A stretch of 64,000 nucleotides of DNA. Origin: Lachnospiraceae bacterium (lineage in GTDB: Bacteria; Bacillota; Clostridia; Lachnospirales; Lachnospiraceae). The position numbers and the translations under genes are program-made. Numbering within the stretch: the stretch's first letter is position 1; every line of letters begins with the position of its first letter. Below the pieces are notes generated by a model. It was not told where the DNA came from. It ran no database searches and worked only from the letters and a program-made list of their open reading frames with translations. Below are positions 25,490 to 35,226 of the stretch, piece after piece. The stretch is taken from NCBI GenBank assembly GCA_910576385.1, contig CAJTIR010000015.1, forward strand, positions 31,000 through 94,999, read 5' to 3'.

Positions 25490-25867
25490 CTTATCTCTCT
25501 TTCCCATGTAATACTATCATACAAGCTGTTTCTCATGTGTCTCGTACCATATAAAATATACTCCAACTACCAGGCTTTTTCAAGTAGCTTTCTGAAAACT
25601 GGTATTTTCCACAAAAAAACAACTTTATTCCTTAAAAATTAGACATATTCCCACCTTTTCCAAAAGTGTAAATCTGTTTTTTTGGACAGGATTACCAGCA
25701 TTGTTATACTTAAAATATGCGATATACACATGAAATACCACAGAATTGTGTTCCTATATTATATTTTATCATTATTATTTACTGTTTTAATGTTGCGCAT
25801 CTTTATGTTATATTATATTAGTAAAACATGTTATAATAAACAATTATAGGAAAGGAGAGTAAAATTT
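25490..25867. other. 378-bp divergent intergenic region
   Basis: The region separates the minus-strand HPr-like gene from the plus-strand purine permease and should hold both promoters. It is AT-rich. A candidate -10 box TATAAT for the permease lies at 25832-25837. I looked for the conserved core of a purine riboswitch upstream of the permease and did not find it. Confidence 0.45.
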
Positions 25868-27241
25868 ATGCTGGAAAAATTTTTCAGACTCAGAGACAAC
25901 AACACAACCATACGAACTGAGGTTGTTGCGGGATTTACCACATTTATGACTATGGCTTATATCCTTGCGGTAAACCCAAACATTTTATCTGCGGCCGGTA
26001 TGGACGCAAACGCAGTACTAATCGCCACGGCGCTGGCCTCCTTTGTGGGCACGCTGTTAATGGCGCTGTTAGCCAATTATCCCTTTGCCCTGGCACCTGG
26101 CATGGGCTTAAACGCCTATTTTGCTTTTACTGTTGTAATTCGAATGGGCTATACTTGGCAAATTGCACTATTCGCTGTATTTGTGGAGGGCATTATTTTT
26201 ATCATTCTATCGCTTACCAATGTGCGTGAAGCGATTTTCAATGCGATTCCTTTAACCCTAAAAGCAGCCGTCAGCGTAGGTATTGGCCTCTTTATTGCAT
26301 TTATCGGCTTACAGGATGCAAAATTGATTGTAGCAAATGAGTCCACACTGGTAAGTTATCAGACCTTTAAAGGTGAAACTTTCCATTCTGTTGGCGTGGG
26401 TGCTATCCTGGCGTTGATTGGCGTATTGATCACTGCCATTCTTTTGGCAAAACAAGTAAAAGGCGGTATTTTAGCTGGTATTATCATCACCTGGCTATTA
26501 GGTATCATCTGTGAATTTGCAGGCATCTATGTGCCCAATCCAGAGATTGGCATGTATTCTGTCATCCCTTCTGGACTGATCAGCCTGGATTTTTCTTCAT
26601 TTTCACAGACTTTTGGCGCTTTATTTACTCAGGTGGATTTTGGCACTGTCAAGATTGGAGACTTCATTGTCATCATGTTCTCTTTCCTGTTTGTGGATCT
26701 GTTTGACACGTTGGGAACCTTAATTGGTGTCTCCTCCAAGGCGGACATGCTGGATGAGGATGGCAAACTGCCTCGCATCAAACCAGCGCTTTTATCCGAT
26801 GCCATTGCAACCTGTGTTGGCGCTGTTTTCGGAACCTCTACCACCACCACTTATGTAGAAAGTGCCTCGGGCGTCACCGCTGGCGGACGAACTGGACTGA
26901 CTTCTCTGACCACAGCATGTCTTTTCCTGCTGTCAGTAATTTTCTCACCGTTCTTTTTGAGCATCCCCAGTTTCGCCATTGCACCTGCACTGATTATTGT
27001 GGGCTTCTATATGATGGGTTCTGTCTCTAAAATTGACTTTGACAATATGACAGATGCTATCCCAGCTTTCCTGTGCATTATTGCCATGCCGCTTGCTTAC
27101 AGTATTTCTGAGGGTATTGCAGTTGGTGTTATCTCTTGGACATTAATCAACCTTCTGACTGGCAAAGCAAAAGAAAAGAAAATCAGCATTTTAATGTATG
27201 TGCTCACTGTATTATTTATCTTAAAATATATTTTCTTATAA
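25868..27241 (+). CDS. NCS2-family purine permease (adenine/guanine/hypoxanthine type)
   Basis: A proton-coupled purine base importer of the AzgA/PbuG branch. The 457 residues show about twelve to fourteen membrane segments and the family signature: MTMAYILAVNPNILS, ANYPFALAPGMGLNAYFAF, FSFLFVDLFDTLGTLIG and GTSTTTTYVESASGVTAGGRTGLT. The start follows GGAAAGGAGAG. The gene stands alone on the plus strand, with a terminator after it. Which base it carries cannot be read from sequence. Confidence 0.93.
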   Translation: MLEKFFRLRDNNTTIRTEVVAGFTTFMTMAYILAVNPNILSAAGMDANAVLIATALASFVGTLLMALLANYPFALAPGMGLNAYFAFTVVIRMGYTWQIALFAVFVEGIIFIILSLTNVREAIFNAIPLTLKAAVSVGIGLFIAFIGLQDAKLIVANESTLVSYQTFKGETFHSVGVGAILALIGVLITAILLAKQVKGGILAGIIITWLLGIICEFAGIYVPNPEIGMYSVIPSGLISLDFSSFSQTFGALFTQVDFGTVKIGDFIVIMFSFLFVDLFDTLGTLIGVSSKADMLDEDGKLPRIKPALLSDAIATCVGAVFGTSTTTTYVESASGVTAGGRTGLTSLTTACLFLLSVIFSPFFLSIPSFAIAPALIIVGFYMMGSVSKIDFDNMTDAIPAFLCIIAMPLAYSISEGIAVGVISWTLINLLTGKAKEKKISILMYVLTVLFILKYIFL

Positions 27242-27348
27242 AGATAAAAATGCCAAAAATTTTTAAGTTGTGATGCATGATAAAATAAATAAAGCTGCAT
27301 AGAAATTTCAGAACTTTTCATCTCTGAATCATCCGAAATAATAAGATG

Positions 27349-27398
27349 GGATATAGCGCTCTTTCGCTTTAGCGGCGCTATATTCCGTTTCTTTTTTT
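27349..27398 (+). terminator. Terminator of the purine permease gene
   Basis: GGATATAGCGCT and AGCGGCGCTATATTCC form a strong stem followed by GTTTCTTTTTTT. The convergent GNAT gene ends at its T run. Confidence 0.85.
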
Positions 27399-28182
27399 AT
27401 ATAAAAACTTCATACGCTGGATATGTTCGGTCATAATGATAGCCCAGCTTTTCTGCCAATGCCACAGACCATTTATTCTGTGCATCCCAGCTTGGATAAA
27501 GCCCGCGCTTCATACACTCTAAAATCAGCCTGGCCCCGCACACAGCAGCCAAGCCTTGTCTGCGATATTCTTCCTTGGTTCCAATCTCTATCTCAATTCC
27601 TTCTCGGTAAACGGTATAGGAAGACGCCCCTGAAACCAACGCTCCATTATAAAGTACCGCCGCTCCCAGTCCACGCCTGTGATACTCTTGATAATCCACA
27701 AATTGAGAGGTAAAATCCATCGCCCACGGCTGCTCACGCGTCTGCAAAAAAATTTCCTCATCTATAAGTTTTACTTGATATTGTGGTTGAAGTCCCGCCA
27801 CAATCTCCTCCAGTTTTTTACGTTTAAAAATCCCAGGTTCTTTTTTTATTGCATACCGCTCCACTTTCCTGCAGTTTTTGCCATACGCCCTCTCAATTGC
27901 CTGTGCCCAAGCCTCCCCGGTCTCGTCGAGCGGTGGCACCAGAATCAAAAAATTACGGCTCTGGCTGTGAAGCTTTGCAGTCACCAGTTCCTCATTTACT
28001 TTTCCGGCAAAATAACAAAAATCTGCAAGCAAAATTCTGGCAGACTCTGGATTTTCCAAACGATCTGCAAAAGCCTCCCCCATATATCCCTGAAGACAAG
28101 ACCAGATCAATGACTCCTGCCAGCCCGCAAAGAGAGGCTCTGCCACATGAACGGTCTGAGGGGTTAATTCATATATACTCAT
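27397..28182 (-). CDS. GNAT acetyltransferase-like protein
   Basis: The 261-residue protein resembles the GNAT_acetyltran group: a variable N-terminal half (about 1-150) and a C-terminal GNAT fold with SGASSYTVYREGIEIEIGTKEEYRRQGLAAVCGARLILE, in which EEYRRQGLA corresponds to the acetyl-CoA pyrophosphate loop, then SWDAQNKWSVALAEKLGY. The substrate is unknown. The ATG at 28182 follows AGGAGAAATTATTT. An inverted-repeat element (28216-28293) lies about 35 bases upstream, in the place where the promoter or leader would be. Confidence 0.82.
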   Translation of the reverse strand: MSIYELTPQTVHVAEPLFAGWQESLIWSCLQGYMGEAFADRLENPESARILLADFCYFAGKVNEELVTAKLHSQSRNFLILVPPLDETGEAWAQAIERAYGKNCRKVERYAIKKEPGIFKRKKLEEIVAGLQPQYQVKLIDEEIFLQTREQPWAMDFTSQFVDYQEYHRRGLGAAVLYNGALVSGASSYTVYREGIEIEIGTKEEYRRQGLAAVCGARLILECMKRGLYPSWDAQNKWSVALAEKLGYHYDRTYPAYEVFI

Positions 28183-28215
28183 AAATAATTTCTCCTGTCT
28201 CTGGATGATAAGATC

Positions 28216-28293
28216 CGTAACTATTGAGAACCCAAGCCGCAGACATGCCAGCAAAACTGTCATACAGCTCATCTATAGGGGCCTGAATAGTTA
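28216..28293. mobile_element. Non-autonomous GTAAC-ended element (family A, copy 2, short)
   Basis: GTAACTATTGAGAACCC at one end and CTGAATAGTTAC at the other, with AAGCCGCAGACATGCCAGC inside, match the copies at 18952 and 50179. This copy is only 78 bases, an internal-deletion form. I see no flanking duplication. It is immediately upstream of the GNAT gene. Confidence 0.72.
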
Positions 28294-28325
28294 CAAAAAT
28301 GTTCCGGCATCTTCCCAATAGAACA

Positions 28326-28371
28326 AAGAATCCTGCATAGCAGGATTCTTCGCCGCAAAAACGCCGAGGCG
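28326..28371. repeat. REP-like hairpin repeat (family D, partial copy)
   Basis: AAGAATCCTGC-ATA-GCAGGATTCTT followed by CGCCGC matches the first hairpin of the repeats at 46768 and 58977. A second small hairpin ACGCCGAGGCGT follows. It lies downstream of araD. Confidence 0.65.
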
Positions 28372-28395
28372 TTCTTGCATGTTCAATCATTAAAT

Positions 28396-29097
28396 TTACT
28401 CTTCCTTCTGTCCATAATAAGCATTTGCGCCATGCTTGCGGTAATAATGCTTATCCTGCAATTCCTGAGGCGCTGGCTGGATACGAGGATTGATGGTCTC
28501 AGCACGGTAAGCCATCTTAGCCACCTCTTCCAGTACCACAGCATTGTGAACTGCCTCATGTGCATCCTTGCCCCATGCAAATGGTCCATGATTCTTGCAG
28601 AGCACTGCCGGAACAGCCATCACATCCTTGCCCATTTCGTTGAAAGAATTTACAATCAAATGTCCCGTATTTTCCTCATATGCGCCGTCAATCTCTTCTT
28701 TGGTCAGGCAGCGCACGCAGGGAATCTCACCATACATATAATCTGCATGTGTGGTTCCGTAACAAGGAATACTTCTGCCTGCCTGTGCCCAGCTCGTCGC
28801 ATAGGAAGAATGTGTATGTACCACTCCGCCAATTTCTGGAAATGCCTTATACAATTCAAGATGTGTTGCAGTATCAGAAGAAGGATTGTATTTGCCCTCT
28901 ACTTTATTTCCATCAAGATCCATCACTACCATATCTTCTGGTTTTAATTTCTCATAATCCACTCCACTGGGTTTAATGACAAATAAACCACTCTCTCTGT
29001 CAATGGCGCTGACATTGCCCCAGGTGAATGTCACCAAGCCATAACGTGGCAAATCCATATTTGCTTCATACACTGCTTTCTTTAATTCCTCTAACAT
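28396..29097 (-). CDS. araD: L-ribulose-5-phosphate 4-epimerase
   Basis: AraD converts L-ribulose 5-phosphate to D-xylulose 5-phosphate. The 233 residues match the class II aldolase/AraD family: [21 protein letters not shown], the substrate-phosphate loop KPSGVDYE, the zinc-binding [14 protein letters not shown], and [14 protein letters not shown] with the third His. Length is typical. The start has GGGAGGAAGTT and comes 13 bases after the kinase stop. It is the last gene of the arabinose operon. Confidence 0.95.
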   Translation of the reverse strand: MLEELKKAVYEANMDLPRYGLVTFTWGNVSAIDRESGLFVIKPSGVDYEKLKPEDMVVMDLDGNKVEGKYNPSSDTATHLELYKAFPEIGGVVHTHSSYATSWAQAGRSIPCYGTTHADYMYGEIPCVRCLTKEEIDGAYEENTGHLIVNSFNEMGKDVMAVPAVLCKNHGPFAWGKDAHEAVHNAVVLEEVAKMAYRAETINPRIQPAPQELQDKHYYRKHGANAYYGQKEE

Positions 29098-29110
29098 AAC
29101 TTCCTCCCTC

Positions 29111-30712
29111 TTAGTTCAAAGAATCTACGGCTGCACGCTCAATTGCAAGTCCTTCACTGTAACGCTTGATAAAGGTATCAAAACCTTCCACATCCTTGGC
29201 ATCTGGGCTTAAAGTTACGCTTTCCTGACCTGCAAATACCTTATCATCCAGATACTGGGACAATGTCTCATCTGCCCCCTTATTTACCATATAAGAAGCA
29301 AGCAATGCGATTCCCCATGCTCCGCCTTCTCCAGCAGTCTCCATAACAGAAACAGGTACGTTTACGGCTGCAGCCATAACCTTCTGGCCCACACCCTTTG
29401 TCTTAAAGAGTCCGCCATGTCCCATCAATTCATCTAATTCTACATGCTCCTCTTTCAGAAGAATGTCCAGTCCAGTCTTCAATGCGCCCAAAGCGGTAAA
29501 GAGATGTACACGCATAAAGTTGGCGAGATTAAACTTGCTGTTCGGCGTGCGCACAAACAGAGGACGTCCCTCCTCAAAACCTGTGATATGCTCGCCTGAG
29601 AAATAATTGTATGCCAAAAGGCCGCCACACTCTGGATCGCCCTCCATAGCCTTGTTGTAGAGTACAGAGAACAATTTTGTCATATCTACTTCCACACCAA
29701 AGCTCTCTGCAAATTCTTTAAACAGATTAACCCATGCATTCAGATCAGAGGTACAGTTGTTGCAGTGAACCATAGCAACTGGGCTTCCGTCTGGAGTTGT
29801 GACCATATCAATTTCCTCATGTACTTTAGACAGATTTTTCTCAAGCACTGCCATAGCAAATACAGACGTACCAGCGGAGACATTACCAGTACGCTGTGCC
29901 ACGCTCTTAGTAGCAGTCATTCCTGTTCCTGCATCACCTTCCGGCGGGCAAACTGGAACTCCTGCTTTAAGGTTTCCGCTTACATCCAGCAGCTTTGCAC
30001 CTTCCTCTGTCAAGGTACCTGCATTTTCCCCTGCAGACAATACCTTAGGAATAATATCATCTAACTTCCAGGAGAATCCTTCTCCTTCGATCAAATCATT
30101 GAATTGTTCCATCATCTTCTGATCGAAGTCTTTTGTCTCAGAATCAATCGGGAACATACCGGATGCCTCACCAACACCCAATACTTGCTGTCCAGTCAAT
30201 TTCCAATGTACATAACCAGCAAGGGTAGTGAAATATGTAATAGAGCTTACATGCTCTTCTTTGTTTAAGATTGCCTGATACAGGTGGGCAATGCTCCATC
30301 TCTGCGGAATATTGAATTGGAATACCTCTGTCAGCTTTTTAGAAGCTTCCTCTGTGATGGTATTTCTCCAGGTACGGAACGGAACCAATAATTCATTATC
30401 TTTATCAAATGCCATGTAACCATGCATCATCGCACTGAATCCAAGTGCACCGATTGTGGTCAGTGTCACACCATACTGATTCTTCACATCCTCAGCCATC
30501 TTGCTGTAGCAGTCCTGCAGGCCATTCCAAATAGCGTCCAAGCTATAAGTCCAAATATGGTCTACATATTGATTTTCCCAGTCATGAGCGCCAGATGCGA
30601 TCGGTGTATTGTCGCTTCCCACCAATACAGCTTTGATTCTGGTAGAGCCAAATTCAATACCTAACGCAGTTTTCCCGTTCTGAATGTCTTCGATAATAAG
30701 ATTCTTATCCAT
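29111..30712 (-). CDS. FGGY carbohydrate kinase, probable L-ribulokinase
   Basis: The 533-residue sugar kinase has the ASKHA fold: [16 protein letters not shown] at the N terminus, [10 protein letters not shown], and in the C-terminal domain AGTSVFAM and [17 protein letters not shown]. Its place between transketolase and araD in an arabinose operon indicates L-ribulose as substrate, though the sequence is not the classical AraB and xylulose cannot be excluded. The ATG at 30712 follows GGAGGGATTTTTCAAA; earlier in-frame codons lack homologous sequence. The 227-bp gap upstream contains a foldback hairpin (30803-30860). Confidence 0.85.
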   Translation of the reverse strand: MDKNLIIEDIQNGKTALGIEFGSTRIKAVLVGSDNTPIASGAHDWENQYVDHIWTYSLDAIWNGLQDCYSKMAEDVKNQYGVTLTTIGALGFSAMMHGYMAFDKDNELLVPFRTWRNTITEEASKKLTEVFQFNIPQRWSIAHLYQAILNKEEHVSSITYFTTLAGYVHWKLTGQQVLGVGEASGMFPIDSETKDFDQKMMEQFNDLIEGEGFSWKLDDIIPKVLSAGENAGTLTEEGAKLLDVSGNLKAGVPVCPPEGDAGTGMTATKSVAQRTGNVSAGTSVFAMAVLEKNLSKVHEEIDMVTTPDGSPVAMVHCNNCTSDLNAWVNLFKEFAESFGVEVDMTKLFSVLYNKAMEGDPECGGLLAYNYFSGEHITGFEEGRPLFVRTPNSKFNLANFMRVHLFTALGALKTGLDILLKEEHVELDELMGHGGLFKTKGVGQKVMAAAVNVPVSVMETAGEGGAWGIALLASYMVNKGADETLSQYLDDKVFAGQESVTLSPDAKDVEGFDTFIKRYSEGLAIERAAVDSLN

Positions 30713-30802
30713 TTTGAAAAATCCCTCCATATTCAAATTCAGGTAACTGAAAAAGAACAACACATATCCCTGCTTCTTAGATCTCAACTATAATTCAAGA
30801 AC

Positions 30803-30860
30803 ACGGAGGCGTTCTCACGGCAGTGCTTGGGTCGTCATTGCTGACAATAACGACTCCGTG
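30803..30860. repeat. Foldback hairpin inside the arabinose operon
   Basis: CACGGAG (30803) and CTCCGTG (30854-30860) enclose GTCGTCATTG-CTGA-CAATAACGAC, a nested stem. It lies between the transketolase C-subunit gene and the kinase gene. There is no T run, so it is more likely an mRNA-processing or stability structure, or a short inserted repeat, than a terminator. Confidence 0.55.
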
Positions 30861-30939
30861 CGCCTGCCATCTAATATAATTGGAGTGTTCGACAGCCAGT
30901 TACACATTGCTTCTATTTTCAGTTACCTGTTCCTTTTAT

Positions 30940-31884
30940 CTATTTTGTGGCAAAAGCCTTTACCTTCTCATAAATACCCTGTGCATCCAGTCCATATTTC
31001 TCAAGCAGCTTCACTGCTGGACCAGATTCACCATAAACATCATTGACACCGATTTTGCACACTGGCGCGGGCATCTTCTCACTTAAACAGTCACATACTG
31101 CACTGCCAAGACCGCCGATCACAGAATGCTCCTCCGCTGTCACAACCTTACCTGTTTTCTTAACAGAATTGAGGATCATCTCTTCATCCAATGGCTTGAT
31201 GGTATGAATATTGATCACCTCTGCGCTGATTCCATCTGCGGCAAGCTTCTCAGCTGCTTCTAAAGCTGCGCCCACACAAAGCCCTGTGGCAACAATTGTC
31301 ACATCATTACCCTCTTTCAAGAGCACGCCTTTTCCAACCTCAAATTTATAGTCTGCACCATCGTTGATTACTGGAACAGCAAGTCTTCCAAATCTCAGAT
31401 AAACTGGTCCTTCCATCTCATAAGCAGCCTTTACCGCTGCTTTTGCTTCCACATCATCGGAAGGATTGATGACTGTCATACCTGGAATCGTGCGCATCAG
31501 CGCTATATCTTCGTTACACTGGTGAGTAGCACCGTCTTCTCCTACAGAGATTCCTGCATGAGTTGCTCCAATCTTAACATTCAAATGAGGATAGCCTACA
31601 GAGTTCCTTACCTGTTCAAAAGCTCTGCCTGCTGCAAACATAGCAAAAGAACTCACAAAAGGAACCTTGCCGGTTGCAGCCACTCCTGCTGCAATACCCA
31701 TCATATTACACTCTGCAATCCCACAGTCAATATGTCTGTCTGGAAATTCTTTCTTAAATACTCCTGTCTTGGTAGCTGCTGCAAGATCGGCATCTAATAC
31801 TACCAGATTATCATGCTCTTTGCCCAGCTCTACCAGCGCGTTACCGTAGCTGTCTCTGGTTGCGATCTTCTTTACTTCTGGCAT
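30940..31884 (-). CDS. Transketolase, C-terminal subunit
   Basis: The second half of a split transketolase: pyrimidine-binding domain (about 1-170, with FVSSFAMFAAGRAFEQVRNS and HAGISVGEDGATHQC) and C-terminal domain (about 185-314, VTAEEHSVIGGLGSAVCDCL). Together with the N-terminal subunit it moves two-carbon units in the non-oxidative pentose phosphate pathway. The ATG at 31884 lies inside the end of the N-subunit gene (13-base overlap), so translation is coupled. At 314 residues it is the normal size for the split form found in many Clostridia. Confidence 0.94.
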   Translation of the reverse strand: MPEVKKIATRDSYGNALVELGKEHDNLVVLDADLAAATKTGVFKKEFPDRHIDCGIAECNMMGIAAGVAATGKVPFVSSFAMFAAGRAFEQVRNSVGYPHLNVKIGATHAGISVGEDGATHQCNEDIALMRTIPGMTVINPSDDVEAKAAVKAAYEMEGPVYLRFGRLAVPVINDGADYKFEVGKGVLLKEGNDVTIVATGLCVGAALEAAEKLAADGISAEVINIHTIKPLDEEMILNSVKKTGKVVTAEEHSVIGGLGSAVCDCLSEKMPAPVCKIGVNDVYGESGPAVKLLEKYGLDAQGIYEKVKAFATK

Positions 31885-32711
31885 AATGCTTCACCTGCTT
31901 TCTCTAATTCTTCCATTGCGGTAGCATACTCTTCATCATTTGGAGCTTTTCCATGCCACCCAGCCTGATTTTCCATAAAGGAAACGCCTTTGCCTTTTAC
32001 TGTTTTCATCACAATAGCGGTAGGCATTCCTTTGGTCTCCTTAGCCTCTTGAAAGGCAGCGCGGAGCTTATCATAATCATTGCCGTCATCGACATTGATC
32101 ACATGGAAATTGAATGCCTTGAATTTATCATCAATCGGATAAGGAGAGCATACATCCTCTACCTTTCCATCAATCTGCAGACCATTGTTATCAACAATCA
32201 CTACCAGATTATCGAGCTTACGGTGCCCAGCAAACATTGCTGCTTCCCACACCTGGCCTTCCTGGATCTCACCATCTCCCAACAGTGTATAGACACGATA
32301 ATCATCATTGCTCAGTTTTGCAGACAATGCCATTCCCACTGCTGCAGAAATTCCCTGTCCCAAGGAGCCGCTTGACATATCGATACCAGGCGTATGCTGC
32401 AGACATGGATGTCCCTGCAAATGGGAACCAATCTGACGTAATGTTTTTAAATCTTCAACCGGAAAAAATCCCCGGTTAGCAAGGGTGGAATATAACCCTG
32501 GCGCTGTATGTCCCTTAGACAATACAAAACGGTCACGATCTGCCTTCTTCGGGTCTTTCGGATCAATATTCATTTCTTCAAAATATAAGTAAGTAAATAC
32601 ATCTGCCGCCGAAAGAGAGCCGCCCGGATGTCCTGCCTTTGCAGCATGAACAGCCGTTACGATACCCTTGCGGACTTCATTGGCAGTTTTCTGAAGCTCT
32701 AAGTTTTCCAT
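31872..32711 (-). CDS. Transketolase, N-terminal subunit
   Basis: The thiamine-diphosphate-binding half: residues 1-279 with HAAKAGHPGGSLSAADV, RFVLSKGHTAPGLYS, the GDG..N motif in LGDGEIQEGQVWEAAMFAGHRK and IVDNNGLQIDG. It is the partner of the overlapping C-terminal subunit gene. The ATG at 32711 follows AAGGAGAATTTAC. Position in the arabinose operon indicates that it processes xylulose 5-phosphate made by AraD. Confidence 0.94.
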   Translation of the reverse strand: MENLELQKTANEVRKGIVTAVHAAKAGHPGGSLSAADVFTYLYFEEMNIDPKDPKKADRDRFVLSKGHTAPGLYSTLANRGFFPVEDLKTLRQIGSHLQGHPCLQHTPGIDMSSGSLGQGISAAVGMALSAKLSNDDYRVYTLLGDGEIQEGQVWEAAMFAGHRKLDNLVVIVDNNGLQIDGKVEDVCSPYPIDDKFKAFNFHVINVDDGNDYDKLRAAFQEAKETKGMPTAIVMKTVKGKGVSFMENQAGWHGKAPNDEEYATAMEELEKAGEALCQK

Positions 32712-32804
32712 GTAAATTCTCCTTCTCAATCTACAATCAAATCCTGATTAATACTTGATTGCCTGCTTCCTGTCTTATAGACTTAGACGGGTTCTCTGTT
32801 CTGT

Positions 32805-33458
32805 TTACTCTCCGAATACTGCCTTGTAGTCCTTCTGGAATTTCTCAATTCCCTGGTCAGTCAGCGGATGTTTGGTCATCTGCTCAATAACACCATAAGG
32901 AACAGTTGCAATATCAGCTCCGGCAAGTGCACAGTCCGTTACATGGATTGGATTACGAACGCTTGCAGCGATGATCTCAGTTTGAATATCATAATTGCTG
33001 AAGATGGTGACAATATCTTCAATCAAGTCAATTCCTGGCTGGCTGACATCATCCAGACGTCCCAGGAATGGAGATACATAAGTTGCGCCTGCTTTTGCTG
33101 CCAGCAGTGCCTGATTTGCAGAAAAGATCAGTGTTACATTAGTCTTGATACCTTCTGCTGCAAGAACTTTTACTGCCTTTAATCCTTCCACAGTCATAGG
33201 AATCTTCACAATCATGTTTGGATGAATGGCTGCAATCTCACGGCCTTCTTTGATCATCCCCTCTGCATCCACAGTCGTTGCCTTTACCTCGCCGCTGATC
33301 GGGCCATCCACGATCGTTGTAATCTCTTTGATTACTTCATTAAAATCTCTGCCTTCTTTTGCAATCAAGGATGGATTCGTTGTAACGCCGCAGATCACTC
33401 CCATATCATTTGCTTTTCGAATATCCTCTACATTGGCTGTGTCAATAAAAAATTTCAT
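32805..33458 (-). CDS. Small (TalC/Fsa-type) transaldolase
   Basis: The 217-residue protein belongs to the short transaldolase/fructose-6-phosphate aldolase group: [30 protein letters not shown], the Schiff-base lysine in MIVKIPMT, and [11 protein letters not shown]. In this operon transaldolase activity is expected, working with transketolase. The ATG at 33458 follows GAGAGGAAGTAAA and matches the conserved start MKFFIDTA. A hairpin GAAAGCGG...CCGCTTTC (33482-33519) precedes it within the operon. Confidence 0.92.
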   Translation of the reverse strand: MKFFIDTANVEDIRKANDMGVICGVTTNPSLIAKEGRDFNEVIKEITTIVDGPISGEVKATTVDAEGMIKEGREIAAIHPNMIVKIPMTVEGLKAVKVLAAEGIKTNVTLIFSANQALLAAKAGATYVSPFLGRLDDVSQPGIDLIEDIVTIFSNYDIQTEIIAASVRNPIHVTDCALAGADIATVPYGVIEQMTKHPLTDQGIEKFQKDYKAVFGE

Positions 33459-33589
33459 TTTACTTCCTCTCTTTCTTTGACTGAAAGCGGAATAGCCAAT
33501 TTCTGGCCTCCCGCTTTCGCATGATAGTCTCAATCTGTTCCTCACCGTACACTGAATAGTCTCAGTAGACGCCCCAAGGACTTTTTATT

Positions 33590-35089
33590 CTATTTTCCGA
33601 ACACAACATTTCCTAACATCAAATCTTTCTTGAAGTCACGAATATTGGTATTATTGTCAATATATACCGCTTCAATTCCCATAGCTGCTGCCCAGTCACC
33701 CATCTGCTCTGCAGTTACATCATAAGAGAAAGCAGTATGATGAGCGCCGCCTGCAAGGATCCATGCTTCACAGCCAGTTGCAAAATCAGGCTGTGGAGTC
33801 CAGAATGCTGTTGCCACCGGAAGCTTCGGCATTGGCTTTTCAACCTTCTTGCAATCTACACTATTGATAATCAGACGGAAACGGTTTCCTAAGTCGATCA
33901 GAGAAGTTGCAATACCAGAACCTTCCTTGGAAGTAAATACCAGACGTGCTGGATCTTCTCTGTCACCCATAGAAAGAGGCTGACATTTGATACTGATCGG
34001 GCCTTCCGAAATTGATGGACAGATTTCCAACATATGAGCCTGCAGAATGCCTTCCTTGCCAGGTACCAAATTATAGGTATAATCCTCTAACATGGAAGTA
34101 CCCTTTGCATCTTTCATGCCTGCAGACATCAATTTCATAATACGAACCATCGCAGCAACTTTCCAGTCACCCTCTGCACCAAAGCCATATCCTTTTTCCA
34201 TCAGACGCTGAATTGCAAGTCCTGGAAGCTGCTTTAATGCGCCAAGATCGCCAAAGTGTGTTACGATTGCCTGATAATTCTTTTCCTCTAAGAAACGCTC
34301 AAATCCAATCTCAATCTGTGCCTGAACTGCAACGTGTCTCTTAAACTCGTCTGCATCTCTTCCTTCTAATAAAATCTCATATTTGTCATAGTACTCATCT
34401 ACCAATGCATTGGTATCAGATTCAGATACTGCCCCAACAGCTTCTGCAATCTCATTTACTGGATAAGCATCTACTTCCCAGCCAAATTTCAACTGTGCTT
34501 CTACCTTATCGCCCTCGGTAACAGCTACATTTCTCATATTGTCTGCTACACGCATAACACGTACGTGGCTGCTCTCCACAATACCAATTGCTGTACGCAT
34601 CCAGGAAGCAATCTTATCTTTAACAGCGTCGCTGTCCCAATGTCCAACCACAACCTTACGCTCAATACCCATGCGTGTTACCATATGTCCCCATTCACGG
34701 TCGCCATGTGCGGACTGATTTTCGTTCATGAAATCCATGTCGATGGTGTCATAAGGAATTTCCTCATTAAACTGTGTATGTAAATGAAGTAATGGTTTTC
34801 TGTACTCCTGCAGTCCCAAAATCCAGGATTTTGCAGGGGAGAAGGTATGACACCATACGATTACGCCTGCGCAGTCTTCATCAATATTTGCCTCATTGAA
34901 GGTTTTTCTGATCAATTCATTGGTAATCAATGTGGGCTTTAACACAACTTCAAAAGGAAGTTTTCCGGACTTGTTTAACTGTTCCACAATGATTCTAGAA
35001 TGCTCTGCTACGTTTTTCAGACATTCATCCCCATATAAATCCTGTGAACCTGTGCAGAACCAAAACTTGTAATCTCTCTGTAATTTCAT
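33590..35089 (-). CDS. araA: L-arabinose isomerase
   Basis: AraA converts L-arabinose to L-ribulose. The 499-residue protein has the usual length and conserved segments: FWFCTGSQDLYG at the start, VIVWCHTFSPAKSWI, FNEEIPYDTIDMDFMNENQSAHGDREWG, TSMLEDYTY and GGAHHTAFSYDVTAEQ with the metal-binding His pair. CAGGAGGGTTATC precedes the ATG. It is the first gene of the six-gene operon araA-tal-tktN-tktC-kinase-araD, downstream of araR, with a candidate AraR operator at 35177-35200. Confidence 0.96.
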   Translation of the reverse strand: MKLQRDYKFWFCTGSQDLYGDECLKNVAEHSRIIVEQLNKSGKLPFEVVLKPTLITNELIRKTFNEANIDEDCAGVIVWCHTFSPAKSWILGLQEYRKPLLHLHTQFNEEIPYDTIDMDFMNENQSAHGDREWGHMVTRMGIERKVVVGHWDSDAVKDKIASWMRTAIGIVESSHVRVMRVADNMRNVAVTEGDKVEAQLKFGWEVDAYPVNEIAEAVGAVSESDTNALVDEYYDKYEILLEGRDADEFKRHVAVQAQIEIGFERFLEEKNYQAIVTHFGDLGALKQLPGLAIQRLMEKGYGFGAEGDWKVAAMVRIMKLMSAGMKDAKGTSMLEDYTYNLVPGKEGILQAHMLEICPSISEGPISIKCQPLSMGDREDPARLVFTSKEGSGIATSLIDLGNRFRLIINSVDCKKVEKPMPKLPVATAFWTPQPDFATGCEAWILAGGAHHTAFSYDVTAEQMGDWAAAMGIEAVYIDNNTNIRDFKKDLMLGNVVFGK

Positions 35090-35176
35090 GATAACCCTCC
35101 TGTAATTAATTTAATTTTGTGATAGCATCTCAGCCTTAGCTCAGACCTACGCTTGTCTTGATACCTTAACTTTATT

Positions 35177-35200
35177 ACTTGTCTGGTCGTCAATACAAGT
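35177..35200. promoter_or_regulatory. Candidate AraR operator upstream of araA
   Basis: ACTTGT-12-ACAAGT, a 24-base interrupted palindrome (centre CTGGTCGTCAAT). The site at 36393 upstream of araR has the same arms and spacing and shares TGG, GT and A bases in the centre. It lies about 90 bases upstream of the araA ATG. Confidence 0.68.
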
Positions 35201-35226
35201 TGTTTTTCTAAAAACCTGAAAAAACT

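Noticed and set aside
25490..25867. Purine riboswitch upstream of the NCS2 permease
   Set aside because: The conserved three-way-junction core is not recognisable on the plus strand.
28183..28272. N-terminal extension of the GNAT protein starting within the inverted-repeat element
   Set aside because: The extension is translated element DNA; a good ribosome site lies before the ATG at 28182.
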